This document shows positions 1 to 10,713 of a DNA stretch of 64,000 nucleotides, piece after piece (position 1 is the first letter of the stretch; the number at the start of each line of letters is the position of its first letter). The notes below the pieces were generated by a model. That model searched no databases. It was not told where the DNA came from and was given only the letters and a program-made list of their open reading frames with translations. Source of the stretch: Osmia lignaria lignaria (Eukaryota; Arthropoda; Insecta; Hymenoptera; Megachilidae); NCBI RefSeq assembly GCF_051020975.1, contig NW_027478162.1, positions 17,174,001 through 17,238,000 on the forward strand, read 5' to 3'. The position numbers and the translations under genes were made by a program.

Positions 1-755
1 AGATAAATCTGCAAATATCTCGGAAACGAAGCGAGCTATGGCAAAACGTTGAGAGACATTATTTGTAGAGAATTAAGTTTCCTACTTTTTATGTTCTATG
101 ATATTTTTTGATCAGATGCGTAGTTCTCGAGATATATCAAGATATTTAAAAGTTCCGAAGCCGCACCAACATAATAGAGATACAGAAACACCGTGGCCCC
201 TTTCTTTGAGATAACTCTGCACTATTGCGAGCTGCAAATGCCACTTCCAGCTTAGCTGTGCAGAAGAAGAACAACAAGAAGAAGAAATATCTCGAAATAT
301 GTCCGTCAGGCCCCTTACCTTGAGATAAATCTGCAAATATCTCGGAAACAAAGCGAGCTATGGCAAAATGTTAAGAGACCTTTTTTGTAGAGAATTAAGT
401 TTCCTACTTTTTATGTTCTATAATATTTTTTGATCAGATGCGTAGTTCTCGAGATATATCAAGATATTTAAAAGTTCCGAAGCCGCACCAACATAATAGA
501 GATACAGAAACACCGTGGCCCCTTTCTTTGAGATAACTCTGCACTATTGCGAGCTGCAAATGCCACTTCCAGCTTAGCTGTGCAGAAGAAGAACAACAAG
601 AAGAAGAAATATCTCGAAATATGTCCGTCAGGCCCCTTCCCTTGAGATATATCTGCAAATATCTCGGAAACGAAGCGAGCTATGGCAAAATGTTAAGAGA
701 CCTTTTTTGTAGAGAATTATGTTTCCTACAATTTATGTTCTATGATATTTTTTGA
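1..755. repeat. Left edge: partial monomer plus two head-A monomers
   Basis: Bases 1-111 are the 3' part of a monomer cut by the window edge. They carry the variant aaaacgttgagagac, which recurs at about 4219, 10968 and 11934. Two full 322-bp monomers follow at 112 and 434, both head A and middle I. The monomer at 112 has the tail variant ccccttaccttgag, which otherwise clusters at 27433-38370, so this variant is not confined to one part of the array. Confidence 0.9.
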
Positions 756-2678
756 TCAGAAGCGTAGTTTTCGAGATATATCGAGATATTTAAAAGTTCC
801 GAAGCCGCACCAACATAATAGAGATACAGAAACACCGTGGCCCCTTTCTTTGAGATAACTCTGCACTAGTGCGAGCCGCAAATGCCACTTCCAGCATAGC
901 TGTGCAGAAGACGAACAACAAGAAGAAATATCTCGAAATATGTCCGTCAGGCCCCTTCCCTTGAGATAAATCTGCAAATATCTCGGAAACGAAGCGAGCT
1001 ATGGCAAAATATTAAGAGACCTTTTTTGTAGAGAATTAAGTTTCCTACTTTTTATGTTCTATGATATTTTTTGATCAGATGCGTAGTTCTCGAGATATAT
1101 CAAGATATTTAAAAGTTCCGAAGCCGCACCAACATAATACAGATACAGAAACACCGTGGCCCCGTTCTTTGAGATAACTCTGCACTAGTGCGAGCCGCAA
1201 ATGCCACTTCCAGCTTAGCTGTGCAGAAGAAGAACAACAAGAAGAAGAAATATCTCGAAATATGTCCGTCAGGCCCCTTCCCTTGAGATAAATCTGCAAA
1301 TATCTCGGAAACGAAGCGAGCTATGGCAAAATGTTAAGAGACCTTTTTTGTAGAGAATTAAGTTTCCTACTTTTTATGTTCTATGATATTTTTTGATCAG
1401 ATGCGTAGTTCTCGAGATATATCAAGATATTTAAAAGTTCCGAAGCCGCACCAACATAATAGAGATACAGAAACACCGTGGCCCCTTTCTTTGAGATAAC
1501 TCTGCACTAGTGCGAGCCGCAAATGCCACTTCCAGCTTAGCTGTGCAGAAGACGAACAACAAGAAGAAATATCTCGAAATATGTCCGTCAGGCCCCTTCC
1601 CTTGAGATAAATCTGCAAATATCTCGGAAACGAAGCGAGCTATGGCAAAATATTAAGAGACCTTTTTTGTAGAGAATTAAGTTTCCTACTTTTTATGTTC
1701 TATGATATTTTTTGATCAGATGCGTAGTTCTCGAGATATATCAAGATATTTAAAAGTTCCGAAGCCGCACCAACATAATACAGATACAGAAACACCGTGG
1801 CCCCGTTCTTTGAGATAACTCTGCACTAGTGCGAGCCGCAAATGCCACTTCCAGCTTAGCTGTGCAGAAGAAGAACAACAAGAAGAAGAAATATCTCGAA
1901 ATATGTCCGTCAGGCCCCTTCCCTTGAGATAAATCTGCAAATATCTCGGAAACGAAGCGAGCTATGGCAAAATGTTAAGAGACCTTTTTTGTAGAGAATT
2001 AAGTTTCCTACTTTTTATGTTCTATGATATTTTTTGATCAGATGCGTAGTTCTCGAGATATATCAAGATATTTAAAAGTTCCGAAGCCGCACCAACATAA
2101 TAGAGATACAGAAACACCGTGGCCCCTTTCTTTGAGATAACTCTGCACTAGTGCGAGCCGCAAATGCCACTTCCAGCTTAGCTGTGCAGAAGACGAACAA
2201 CAAGAAGAAATATCTCGAAATATGTCCGTCAGGCCCCTTCCCTTGAGATAAATCTGCAAATATCTCGGAAACGAAGCGAGCTATGGCAAAATATTAAGAG
2301 ACCTTTTTTGTAGAGAATTAAGTTTCCTACCTTTTATGTTCTATGATATTTTTTGATCAGATGCGTAGTTCTCGAGATATATCAAGATATTTAAAAGTTC
2401 CGAAGCCGCACCAACATAATACAGATACAGAAACACCGTGGCCCCGTTCTTTGAGATAACTCTGCACTAGTGCGAGTCGCAAATGCCACTTCCAGCTTAG
2501 CTGTGCAGAAGAAGAACAACAAGAAGAAGAAATATCTCGAAATATGTCCGTCAGGCCCCTTCCCTTGAGATAAATCTGCAAATATCTCGGAAACGAAGCG
2601 AGCTATGGCAAAATGTTAAGAGACCTTTTTTGTAGAGAATTAAGTTTCCTACTTTTTATGTTCTATGATATTTTTTGA
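756..2678. repeat. Dimeric higher-order repeat, 641 bp x 3
   Basis: Three consecutive units of 319 + 322 bp start at 756, 1397 and 2038. In each, the first monomer is the short GAA-deleted form with agacgaacaac, and the second is a 322-bp monomer with the paired variants aatacagatac and ccccgttctttgag. The second and third dimers are almost identical. The first has a B head and a private change (ccagcatagc). The third dimer is also the left end of the first macro-duplication copy. Confidence 0.92.
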
Positions 2679-3000
2679 TCAGATGCGTAGTTCTCGAGAT
2701 ATATCAAGATATTTAAAAGTTCCGAAGCCGCACCAACATAATAGAGATACAGAAACACCGTGGCCCCTTTCTTTGAGATAACTCTGCACTAGTGCGAGCC
2801 GCAAATGCCACTTCCAGCTTAGCTGTGCAGAAGAAGAACAACAAGAAGAAGAAATATCTCGAAATATGTCCGTCAGGCCCCTTCCCTTGAGATAAATCTG
2901 CAAATATCTCGGAAACGAAGCGAGCTATGGCAAAATGTTAAGAGACCTTTTTTGTAGAGAATTAAGTTTCCTACTTTTTATGTTCTATGATATTTTTTGA
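2679..3000. repeat. Representative monomer (322 bp), anatomy
   Basis: This is a typical head-A, middle-II unit, counted from the tca of tgatca. Positions 15-20 hold the palindrome CTCGAG and 34-39 hold TTTAAA. Positions 112-125 carry the middle-type variants. Positions 151-176 are a purine-rich GAA/CAA tract that contains the 3-bp indel giving 319-bp units. The 10-mer aaatatctcg occurs at 174-183 and again at 224-233. Positions 195-222 hold the tail variants (gtcagg, gttagg, or gccagttcctttgagctg). Two T6 runs lie at 270-275 and 315-320. Base composition by hand count is 66 C and 61 G in 322 bp (39% GC) with 12 CpG. The length of 322 bp is close to twice 161 bp, so one monomer could span two nucleosomes; that is inference. 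Confidence 0.9.
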
Positions 3001-3342
3001 TCAGATGCGTAGTTCTCGAGATATATCAAGATATTTAAAAGTTCCGAAGCCGCACCAACATAATAGAGATACAGAAACACCGTGGCCCCTTTCTTTGAGA
3101 TAACTCTGCACTATTGCGAGCTGCAAATGCCACTTCCAGCTTAGCTGTGCAGAGGAAGAACAACAAGAAGAAGAAATATCTCGAAATATGTCCGTCAGGC
3201 CCCTTCCCTTGAGATGTATCTGCAAATATCTCGGAAACGAAGCGAGCTATGGCAAAATGTTAAGAGACCTTTTTTGTAGAGAATTATGTTTCCTACAATT
3301 TATGTTCTATGATATTTTTTGATCAGAAGCGTAGTTTTCGAG

Positions 3343-3558
3343 ATATATCGAGATATTTAAAAGTTCCGAAGCCGCACCAACATAATAGAGATACAGAAAC
3401 ACCGTGGCCCCTTTCTTTGAGATAACTCTGCACTAGTGCGAGCCGCAAATGCCACTTCCAGCTTAGCTGTGCAGAAGACGAACAACAAGAAGAAATATCT
3501 CGAAATATGTCCGTCAGGCCCCTTCCCTTGAGATAAATCTGCAAATATCTCGGAAACG
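3343..3558. other. Direct and inverted copies of a 10-mer within one monomer
   Basis: aaatatctcg occurs at 3493-3502 and 3543-3552, and its exact reverse complement cgagatattt at 3349-3358, all in one B-head monomer. In A-head monomers the inverted copy has one mismatch (caagatattt). The arrangement recurs through the array and suggests that the monomer itself grew from shorter related pieces. Confidence 0.75.
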
Positions 3559-4929
3559 AAGCGAGCTATGGCAAAATATTAAGAGACCTTTTTTGTAGAG
3601 AATTAAGTTTCCTACTTTTTATGTTCTATGATATTTTTTGATCAGATGCGTAGTTCTCGAGATATATCAAGATATTTAAAAGTTCCGAAGCCGCACCAAC
3701 ATAATACAGATACAGAAACACCGTGGCCCCGTTCTTTGAGATAACTCTGCACTAGCGCGAGCCGCAAATGCCAATTCCAGCTTAGCTGTGCAGAAGAAGA
3801 ACAACAAGAAGAAGAAATATCTCGAAATATGTCCGTCAGGCCCCTTCCCTTGAGATAAATCTGCAAATATCTCGGAAATGAAGCGAGCTATGGCAAAATG
3901 TTAAGAGACCTTTTTTGTAGAGAATTAAGTTTCCTACTTTTTATGTTCTATGATATTTTTTGAGCAGATGAGTAGTTCTCGAGATATATCAAGATATTTA
4001 AAAGTTCCGAAGCCGCACCAACATAATAGAGATACAGAAACACCGTGGCCCCTTTCTTTGAGATAGCTCTGCACTATTGCGAGCTGCAAATGCCACTTCC
4101 AGCTTAGTAGTGCAGAAGAAGAACAACAAGAAGAAGAAATATCTCGAAATATGTCCGTCAGGCCCCTTCCCTTGAGATAAATCTGCAAATATCTCGGAAA
4201 CGAAGCGAGCTATGGCAAAACGTTGAGAGACCTTATTTGTAGAGAATTAAGTTTCCTACTTTTTATGTTCTATGATATTTTTTGATCAGATGCGTAGTTC
4301 TCGAGATATATCAAGATATTTAAAAGTTCCGAAACCGCACCAACATAATAGAGATACAGAAACACCGTGGCCCCTTTCTTTGAGATAACTCTGCACTATT
4401 GCGAGCTGGAAATGCCACTCCCAGTTTAGCTGTGCAGAAGAAGAACAACAAGAAGAAGAAATATCTCGAAATATGTCCGTTAGGCCCCTTCCCTTGAGAT
4501 AAATCTGCAAATATCTCGGAAACGAAGCGAGCTATGGCAAAATGTTAAGAGACCTTTTTTGTAGAGAATTAAGTTTCCTACTTTTTATGTTCATTGATAT
4601 TTTTTAATCAGAAGCGTAGTTCTCGAGATATATCAAGATATTTAAAAGTTCCGAAGCCGCACCAACATAATAGAGATACAGAAACACCGTGGCCCCTTTC
4701 TTTGAGATAACTCTGCACTATTGCGAGCTGCAAATGCCACTTCCAGCTTAGCTGTGCAGAAGAAGAACAACAAGAAGAAGAAATATCTCGAAATATGTCC
4801 GTCAGGCCCCTTCCCTTGAGATAAATCTGCAAATATCTCGGAAACGAAGCGAGCTATGGCAAAATGTTAAGAGACCTTTTTTGTAGAGAATTAAGTTTCC
4901 TACTTTTTATGTTCTATGATATTTTTTGA

Positions 4930-5251
4930 TCAGATGCGTAGTTCTCGAGATATATCAAGATATTTAAAAGTTCCGAAGCCGCACCAACATAATAGAGATA
5001 CAGAAACACCGTGGCCCCTTTCTTTGAGATAACACTGCACTATTGCGAGCTGCAAATGCCACTTCCAGCTTAGTAGTGCAGAAGAAGAACAACAAGAAGA
5101 AGAAATATCTCGAAATATGTCCGTTAGGCCCCTTCCCTTGAGATAAATCTGCAAATATCTCGGAAACGAAGCGAGCTATGGCAAAATGTTAAGAGACCTT
5201 TTTTGTAGAGAATTAAGTTTCCTACTTTTTATGTTCTATGATATTTTTTAA
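4930..5251. repeat. Chimeric monomer marking a one-monomer deletion
   Basis: The left part carries cttagtagtgc, as in the monomer at 11680. The right part carries ccgttagg followed by the normal gttaagagacc, as in the next monomer at 12002. In the second macro copy these are two separate monomers, with aaaacgttgagag between them. The unit is therefore a fusion of two neighbours with loss of exactly 322 bp. The exchange lies between about 5078 and 5123, which includes the GAA/CAA tract. Confidence 0.85.
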
Positions 5252-6536
5252 TCAGAAGCGTAGTTCTCGAGATATATCAAGATATTTAAAAGTTCCGAAG
5301 CCGCACCAACATAATAGAGATACAGAAACACCGTGGCCCCTTTCTTTGAGATAACTCTGCACTATTGCGAGCTGCAAATGCCACTTCCAGCTTAGCTGTG
5401 CAGAAGAAGAACAACAAGAAGAAGAAATATCTCGAAATATGTCCGTCAGGCCCCTTCCCTTGAGATATATCTGCAAATATCTCGGAAACGAAGCGAGCTA
5501 TGGCAAAATGTTAAGAGACCTTTTTTGTAGAGAATTATGTTTCCTACAATTTATGTTCTATGATATTTTTTGATCAGAAGCGTAGTTTTCGAGATATATC
5601 GAGATATTTAAAAGTTCCGAAGCCGCACCAACATAATAGAGATACAGAAACACCGTGGCCCCTTTCTTTGAGATAACTCTGCACTAGTGCGAGCCGCAAA
5701 TGCCACTTCCAGCTTAGCTGTGCAGAAGACGAACAACAAGAAGAAATATCTCGAAATATGTCCGTCAGGCCCCTTCCCTTGAGATAAATCTGCAAATATC
5801 TCGGAAACGAAGCGAGCTATGGCAAAATGTTAAGAGACCTTTTTTGTAGAGAATTAAGTTTCCTACTTTTTATGTTCTATGATATTTTTTGATCAGATGC
5901 GTAGTTCTCGAGATATATCAAGATATTTAAAAGTTCCGAAGCCGCACCAACATAATAGAGATACAGAAACACCGTGGCCCCTTTCTTTGAGATAACTCTG
6001 CACTAGTGCGAGCCGCAAATGCCACTTCCAGCTTAGCTGTGCAGAAGAAGAACAACAAGAAGAAGAAATATCTCGAAATATGTCCGTCAGGCCCCTTCCC
6101 TTGAGATAAATCTGCAAATATCTCGGAAACGAAGCGAGCTATGGCAAAATGTTAAGAGACCTTTTTTGTAGAGAATTAAGTTTCCTACTTTTTATGTTCT
6201 ATAATATTTTTTGATCAGATACGTAGTTCTCGAGATATATCAAGATATTTAAAAGTTCCGAAGCCGCACCAACATAATAGAGATACAGAAACACCGTGGC
6301 CCCTTTCTTTGAGATAACTCTGCACTATTGCGAGCTGGAAATGCTACTTCCAGTTTAGCTGTGCAGAAGAAGAACAACAAGAAGGAGAAATATCTCGAAA
6401 TATGTCCGTTAGGCCCCTTCCCTTGAGATAAATCTGCAAATATCTCGGAAACGAAGCGAGCTATGGCAAAATGTTAAGAGACCTTTTTTGTAGAGAATTA
6501 AGTTTCCTACTTTTTATGTTCTATGATATTTTTTGA

Positions 6537-6858
6537 TCAGATGCGTAGTTCTCGACATATATCAAGATATTTAAAAGTTCCGAAGCCGCACCAACATAAT
6601 AGAGATACAGAAACACCGTGGCCCCTTTCTTTGAGATAACTCTGCACTATTCCGAGCTGGAAATGCCACTTCCAGTTTAGCTGTGCAGAAGAAGAACAAC
6701 AAGAAGAAGAAATATCTCGAAATATGTCCGTCAGGCCCCTTCCCTTGAGATAAATCTGCAAATATCTCGGAAACAAAGCGAGCTATGGCAAAATGTTAAG
6801 AGACCTTTTTTGTAGAGAATAAAGTTTCCTACTTTTTATGTTCTATGATATTTTTTGA
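6537..6858. repeat. Chimeric monomer marking a seven-monomer (2,254 bp) difference
   Basis: The left part matches the monomer at 13609 (ctcgacatat, ctattccgagctgg, cagttt). The right part (ccgtcagg, ggaaacaaagcg, gagaataaag) matches the end of the monomer at 15863. In the second macro copy these parts are separated by 13609-15863, which is 7 x 322 bp. The switch lies between about 6681 and 6731, again across the GAA/CAA tract. Confidence 0.84.
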
Positions 6859-8787
6859 TCAGAAGCGTAATTCTCGAGATATATCAAGATATTTAAAAGT
6901 TCCGAAGCGGCACCATCATAATAGAGATACAGAAACACCGTGGCCCCTTTCTTTGAGATAACTCTGCACTAGTGCGAGCCGCAAATGCCACTTCCAGCTT
7001 AGCTGTGCAGAGGAAGAACAACAAGAAGAAGAAATATCTCGAAATATGTCCGTCAGGCCAGTTCCTTTGAGCTGAATCTGCAAATATCTCGGAAACGAAG
7101 CGAGCTATGGCAAAATGTTAAGAGATGTTTTTTGTAGAGAATTATGTTTCCTACAATTTATGTTCTATGATATTTTTTGATCAGAAGCGTAGTTTTCGAG
7201 ATATATCGAGATATTTAAAAGTTCCGAAGCCGCACCAACATAATAGAAATACAGAAAAACCCTGGCCCCTTTCTTTGAGATAACTCTGCACTAGTGCGAG
7301 CCGCAAATGCCACTTCCAGCTGAGCTGTGCAGAAGAAGAACAACAAGAAGAAGAAATATCTCGAAATATGTCCGTCAGGCTCCTTCCCTTGAGATAAATC
7401 TGCAAATATCTCGGAAACGATGCGAGCTATGGCAAAATGTTAAGAGCCCTTTTTTGTAGAGAATTAAGTTTCCTACTTTTTATCTTCTATGATATTTTTT
7501 GATCAGATGCGTAGTTCTCGAGATATATCAAGACATTTAAAAGTTCCGAAGCCGCACCAACATAATAGAGATACAGAAACACCGTGGCCCCTCTCTTTGA
7601 GATAACTCTGTACTATTGCGAGCTGGAAATGCCACTTCCAGCTTAGCTGTGCAGAAGAAGAACAACAAGAAGAAATATCTCGAAATATGTCCGTCAGGCC
7701 CCTTCCCTTGAGATAAATCTGCAAATATCTCGGAAACGAAGCGAGCTATGGCAAAATATTAAGAGACCTTTTTTGTAGAGAATTAAGTTTCCTACTTTTT
7801 ATGTTCTATGATATTTTTTGATCAGATGCGTAGTTCTCGAGATATATCAAGATATTTAAAAGTTCCGAAGCCGCACCAACATAATAGAGATACAGAAACA
7901 CCGTGGCCCCTTTCTTTGAGATAACTCTGCACTAGTGCGAGCCGCAAATGCCACTTCCAGCTTAGCTGTGCAGAAGAAGAACAACAAGAAGAAGAAATAT
8001 CTCGAAATATGTCCGTCAGGCACCTTCCCTTGAGATAAATCTGCAAATATCTCGGAAACGAAGCGAGCTATGGCAAAATGTTAAGAGACCTTTTTTGTAG
8101 AGAATTAAGTTTCCTACTCTTTATGTTCTATGATATTTTTTGATCAGATGCGTAGTTCTCGAGATATATCAAGATATTTAAAAGTTCCGAAGCCGCACCG
8201 ACATAATAGAGATACAGAAACACCGTGGCCCCTTTCTTTGAGATAACTCTGCACTATTGCGAGCTGGAAATGCCACTTCCAGTTTAGCTGTGCAGAAGAA
8301 GAACAACAAGAAGAAGAAATATCTCGAAATATGTCCATTAGGCCCCTTCCCTTGAGATAAATCTGCAAATATATCGGAAACGAAGCGAGCTATGGCAAAA
8401 TGTTAAGAGACCTTTTTTGTAGAGAATTAAGTTTCCTACTTTTTATGTTCTATGATATTTTTTAATCAGAAGCGTAGTTCTCGAGATATATCAAGATATT
8501 TAAAAGTTCCGAAGCCGCACCAACATAATAGAGATACAGAAACACCGTGGCCCCTTTCTTTGAGATAACTCTGCACTATTGCGAGCTGCAAATGCCACTT
8601 CCAGCTTAGCTGTGCAGAAGAAGAACAACAAGAAGAAGAAATATCTCGAAATATGTCCGTCAGGCCCCTTCCCTTGAGATAAATCTGCAAATATCTCGGA
8701 AACAAAGCGAGCTATGGCAAAATGTTAGGAGACCTTTTTTGTAGAGAATAAAGTTTCCTACTTTTTATGTTCTATGATATTTTTTGA
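6859..8787. repeat. Six-monomer HOR, isolated copy (1,929 bp)
   Basis: The six monomers start at 6859, 7181, 7503 (319 bp), 7822, 8144 and 8466. Their marks are, in order: gcggcaccatcata with the gccagttcctttgagctg tail; gaaaaaccctggcc; agacatttaa with the short GAA form; gtcaggcacc; caccgacat with ccattagg; and attttttaatcag with ggaaacaaagcg. The same marks occur in the same order at 16185-18113. It differs from that copy by a few private bases (gagatgtttt at about 7131, ctctgtact at about 7606). Confidence 0.92.
7621..7643. other. Short inverted repeat (8-bp arms, 7-bp loop) inside a monomer
   Basis: agctggaa at 7621-7628 and ttccagct at 7636-7643 are perfect inverted complements separated by atgccac. 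The same structure is in the equivalent monomers at 16829, 18758 and 20687. Middle-III monomers with ttccagttt keep six perfect pairs (ctggaa/ttccag). Most other monomers have ctgcaa and a broken dyad. A function is not shown. Confidence 0.75.
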
Positions 8788-9106
8788 TCAGAAGCGTAAT
8801 TCTCGAGATATATCAAGATATTTAAAAGTTCCGAAGCCGCACCAACATAATAGAGATACAGAAACACCGTGGCCCCTTTCTTTGAGATAACTCTGCACTA
8901 GTGCGAGCCGCAAATGCCACTTCCAGCTTAGCTGTGCAGAAGACGAACAACAAGAAGAAATATCTCGAAATATGTCCGTCAGGCCCCTTCCCTTGAGATA
9001 AATCTGCAAATATCTCGGAAACGAAGCGAGCTATGGCAAAATATTAAGAGACCTTTTTTGTAGAGAATTAAGTTTCCTACCTTTTATGTTCTATGATATT
9101 TTTTGA
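8788..9106. repeat. Junction monomer between the two macro copies
   Basis: This 319-bp monomer begins like the monomers at 6859 and 18114 (gaagcgtaattctcgag) and then continues like the monomer at 2038 (ccgcaccaac and the agacgaac short form). The change falls between about 8800 and 8836. It is the point where the end of the first macro copy joins the start of the second, as expected for unequal crossing-over. Confidence 0.82.
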
Positions 9107-10713
9107 TCAGATGCGTAGTTCTCGAGATATATCAAGATATTTAAAAGTTCCGAAGCCGCACCAACATAATACAGATACAGAAACACCGTGGCCCCGTTCT
9201 TTGAGATAACTCTGCACTAGTGCGAGTCGCAAATGCCACTTCCAGCTTAGCTGTGCAGAAGAAGAACAACAAGAAGAAGAAATATCTCGAAATATGTCCG
9301 TCAGGCCCCTTCCCTTGAGATAAATCTGCAAATATCTCGGAAACGAAGCGAGCTATGGCAAAATGTTAAGAGACCTTTTTTGTAGAGAATTAAGTTTCCT
9401 ACTTTTTATGTTCTATGATATTTTTTGATCAGATGCGTAGTTCTCGAGATATATCAAGATATTTAAAAGTTCCGAAGCCGCACCAACATAATAGAGATAC
9501 AGAAACACCGTGGCCCCTTTCTTTGAGATAACTCTGCACTAGTGCGAGCCGCAAATGCCACTTCCAGCTTAGCTGTGCAGAAGAAGAACAACAAGAAGAA
9601 GAAATATCTCGAAATATGTCCGTCAGGCCCCTTCCCTTGAGATAAATCTGCAAATATCTCGGAAACGAAGCGAGCTATGGCAAAATGTTAAGAGACCTTT
9701 TTTGTAGAGAATTAAGTTTCCTACTTTTTATGTTCTATGATATTTTTTGATCAGATGCGTAGTTCTCGAGATATATCAAGATATTTAAAAGTTCCGAAGC
9801 CGCACCAACATAATAGAGATACAGAAACACCGTGGCCCCTTTCTTTGAGATAACTCTGCACTATTGCGAGCTGCAAATGCCACTTCCAGCTTAGCTGTGC
9901 AGAGGAAGAACAACAAGAAGAAGAAATATCTCGAAATATGTCCGTCAGGCCCCTTCCCTTGAGATGTATCTGCAAATATCTCGGAAACGAAGCGAGCTAT
10001 GGCAAAATGTTAAGAGACCTTTTTTGTAGAGAATTATGTTTCCTACAATTTATGTTCTATGATATTTTTTGATCAGAAGCGTAGTTTTCGAGATATATCG
10101 AGATATTTAAAAGTTCCGAAGCCGCACCAACATAATAGAGATACAGAAACACCGTGGCCCCTTTCTTTGAGATAACTCTGCACTAGTGCGAGCCGCAAAT
10201 GCCACTTCCAGCTTAGCTGTGCAGAAGACGAACAACAAGAAGAAATATCTCGAAATATGTCCGTCAGGCCCCTTCCCTTGAGATAAATCTGCAAATATCT
10301 CGGAAACGAAGCGAGCTATGGCAAAATATTAAGAGACCTTTTTTGTAGAGAATTAAGTTTCCTACTTTTTATGTTCTATGATATTTTTTGATCAGATGCG
10401 TAGTTCTCGAGATATATCAAGATATTTAAAAGTTCCGAAGCCGCACCAACATAATACAGATACAGAAACACCGTGGCCCCGTTCTTTGAGATAACTCTGC
10501 ACTAGCGCGAGCCGCAAATGCCAATTCCAGCTTAGCTGTGCAGAAGAAGAACAACAAGAAGAAGAAATATCTCGAAATATGTCCGTCAGGCCCCTTCCCT
10601 TGAGATAAATCTGCAAATATCTCGGAAATGAAGCGAGCTATGGCAAAATGTTAAGAGACCTTTTTTGTAGAGAATTAAGTTTCCTACTTTTTATGTTCTA
10701 TGATATTTTTTGA

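Larger units (their letters stand above)
2038..8787. repeat. Macro-duplication 1, first copy (6,750 bp, 21 monomers)
   Basis: Variant order in this segment repeats in the segment starting at 8788. Diagnostic monomers at 2357 (cgagtcgc), 3001 (gaggaag plus gatgtatc), 3323 (319 bp, B head), 3642 (ccaattcc), 3964 (tgagcagatgag) and 4286 (ccactccc) reappear at 9107, 9751, 10073, 10392, 10714 and 11036, all at an offset of exactly 6,750 bp. Beyond 5252 the offset becomes 7,072 bp, and beyond 6859 it becomes 9,326 bp, because this copy lacks one and then seven further monomers. It ends with a complete six-monomer HOR unit (6859-8787). Confidence 0.9.

Noticed and set aside
2679..3000. RNA polymerase III promoter with a T-run terminator (gttccgaagcc compared with the B box; T6 runs)
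   Set aside because: The B-box match has at least two mismatches in the core and no credible A box lies upstream. T6 runs alone are not evidence.
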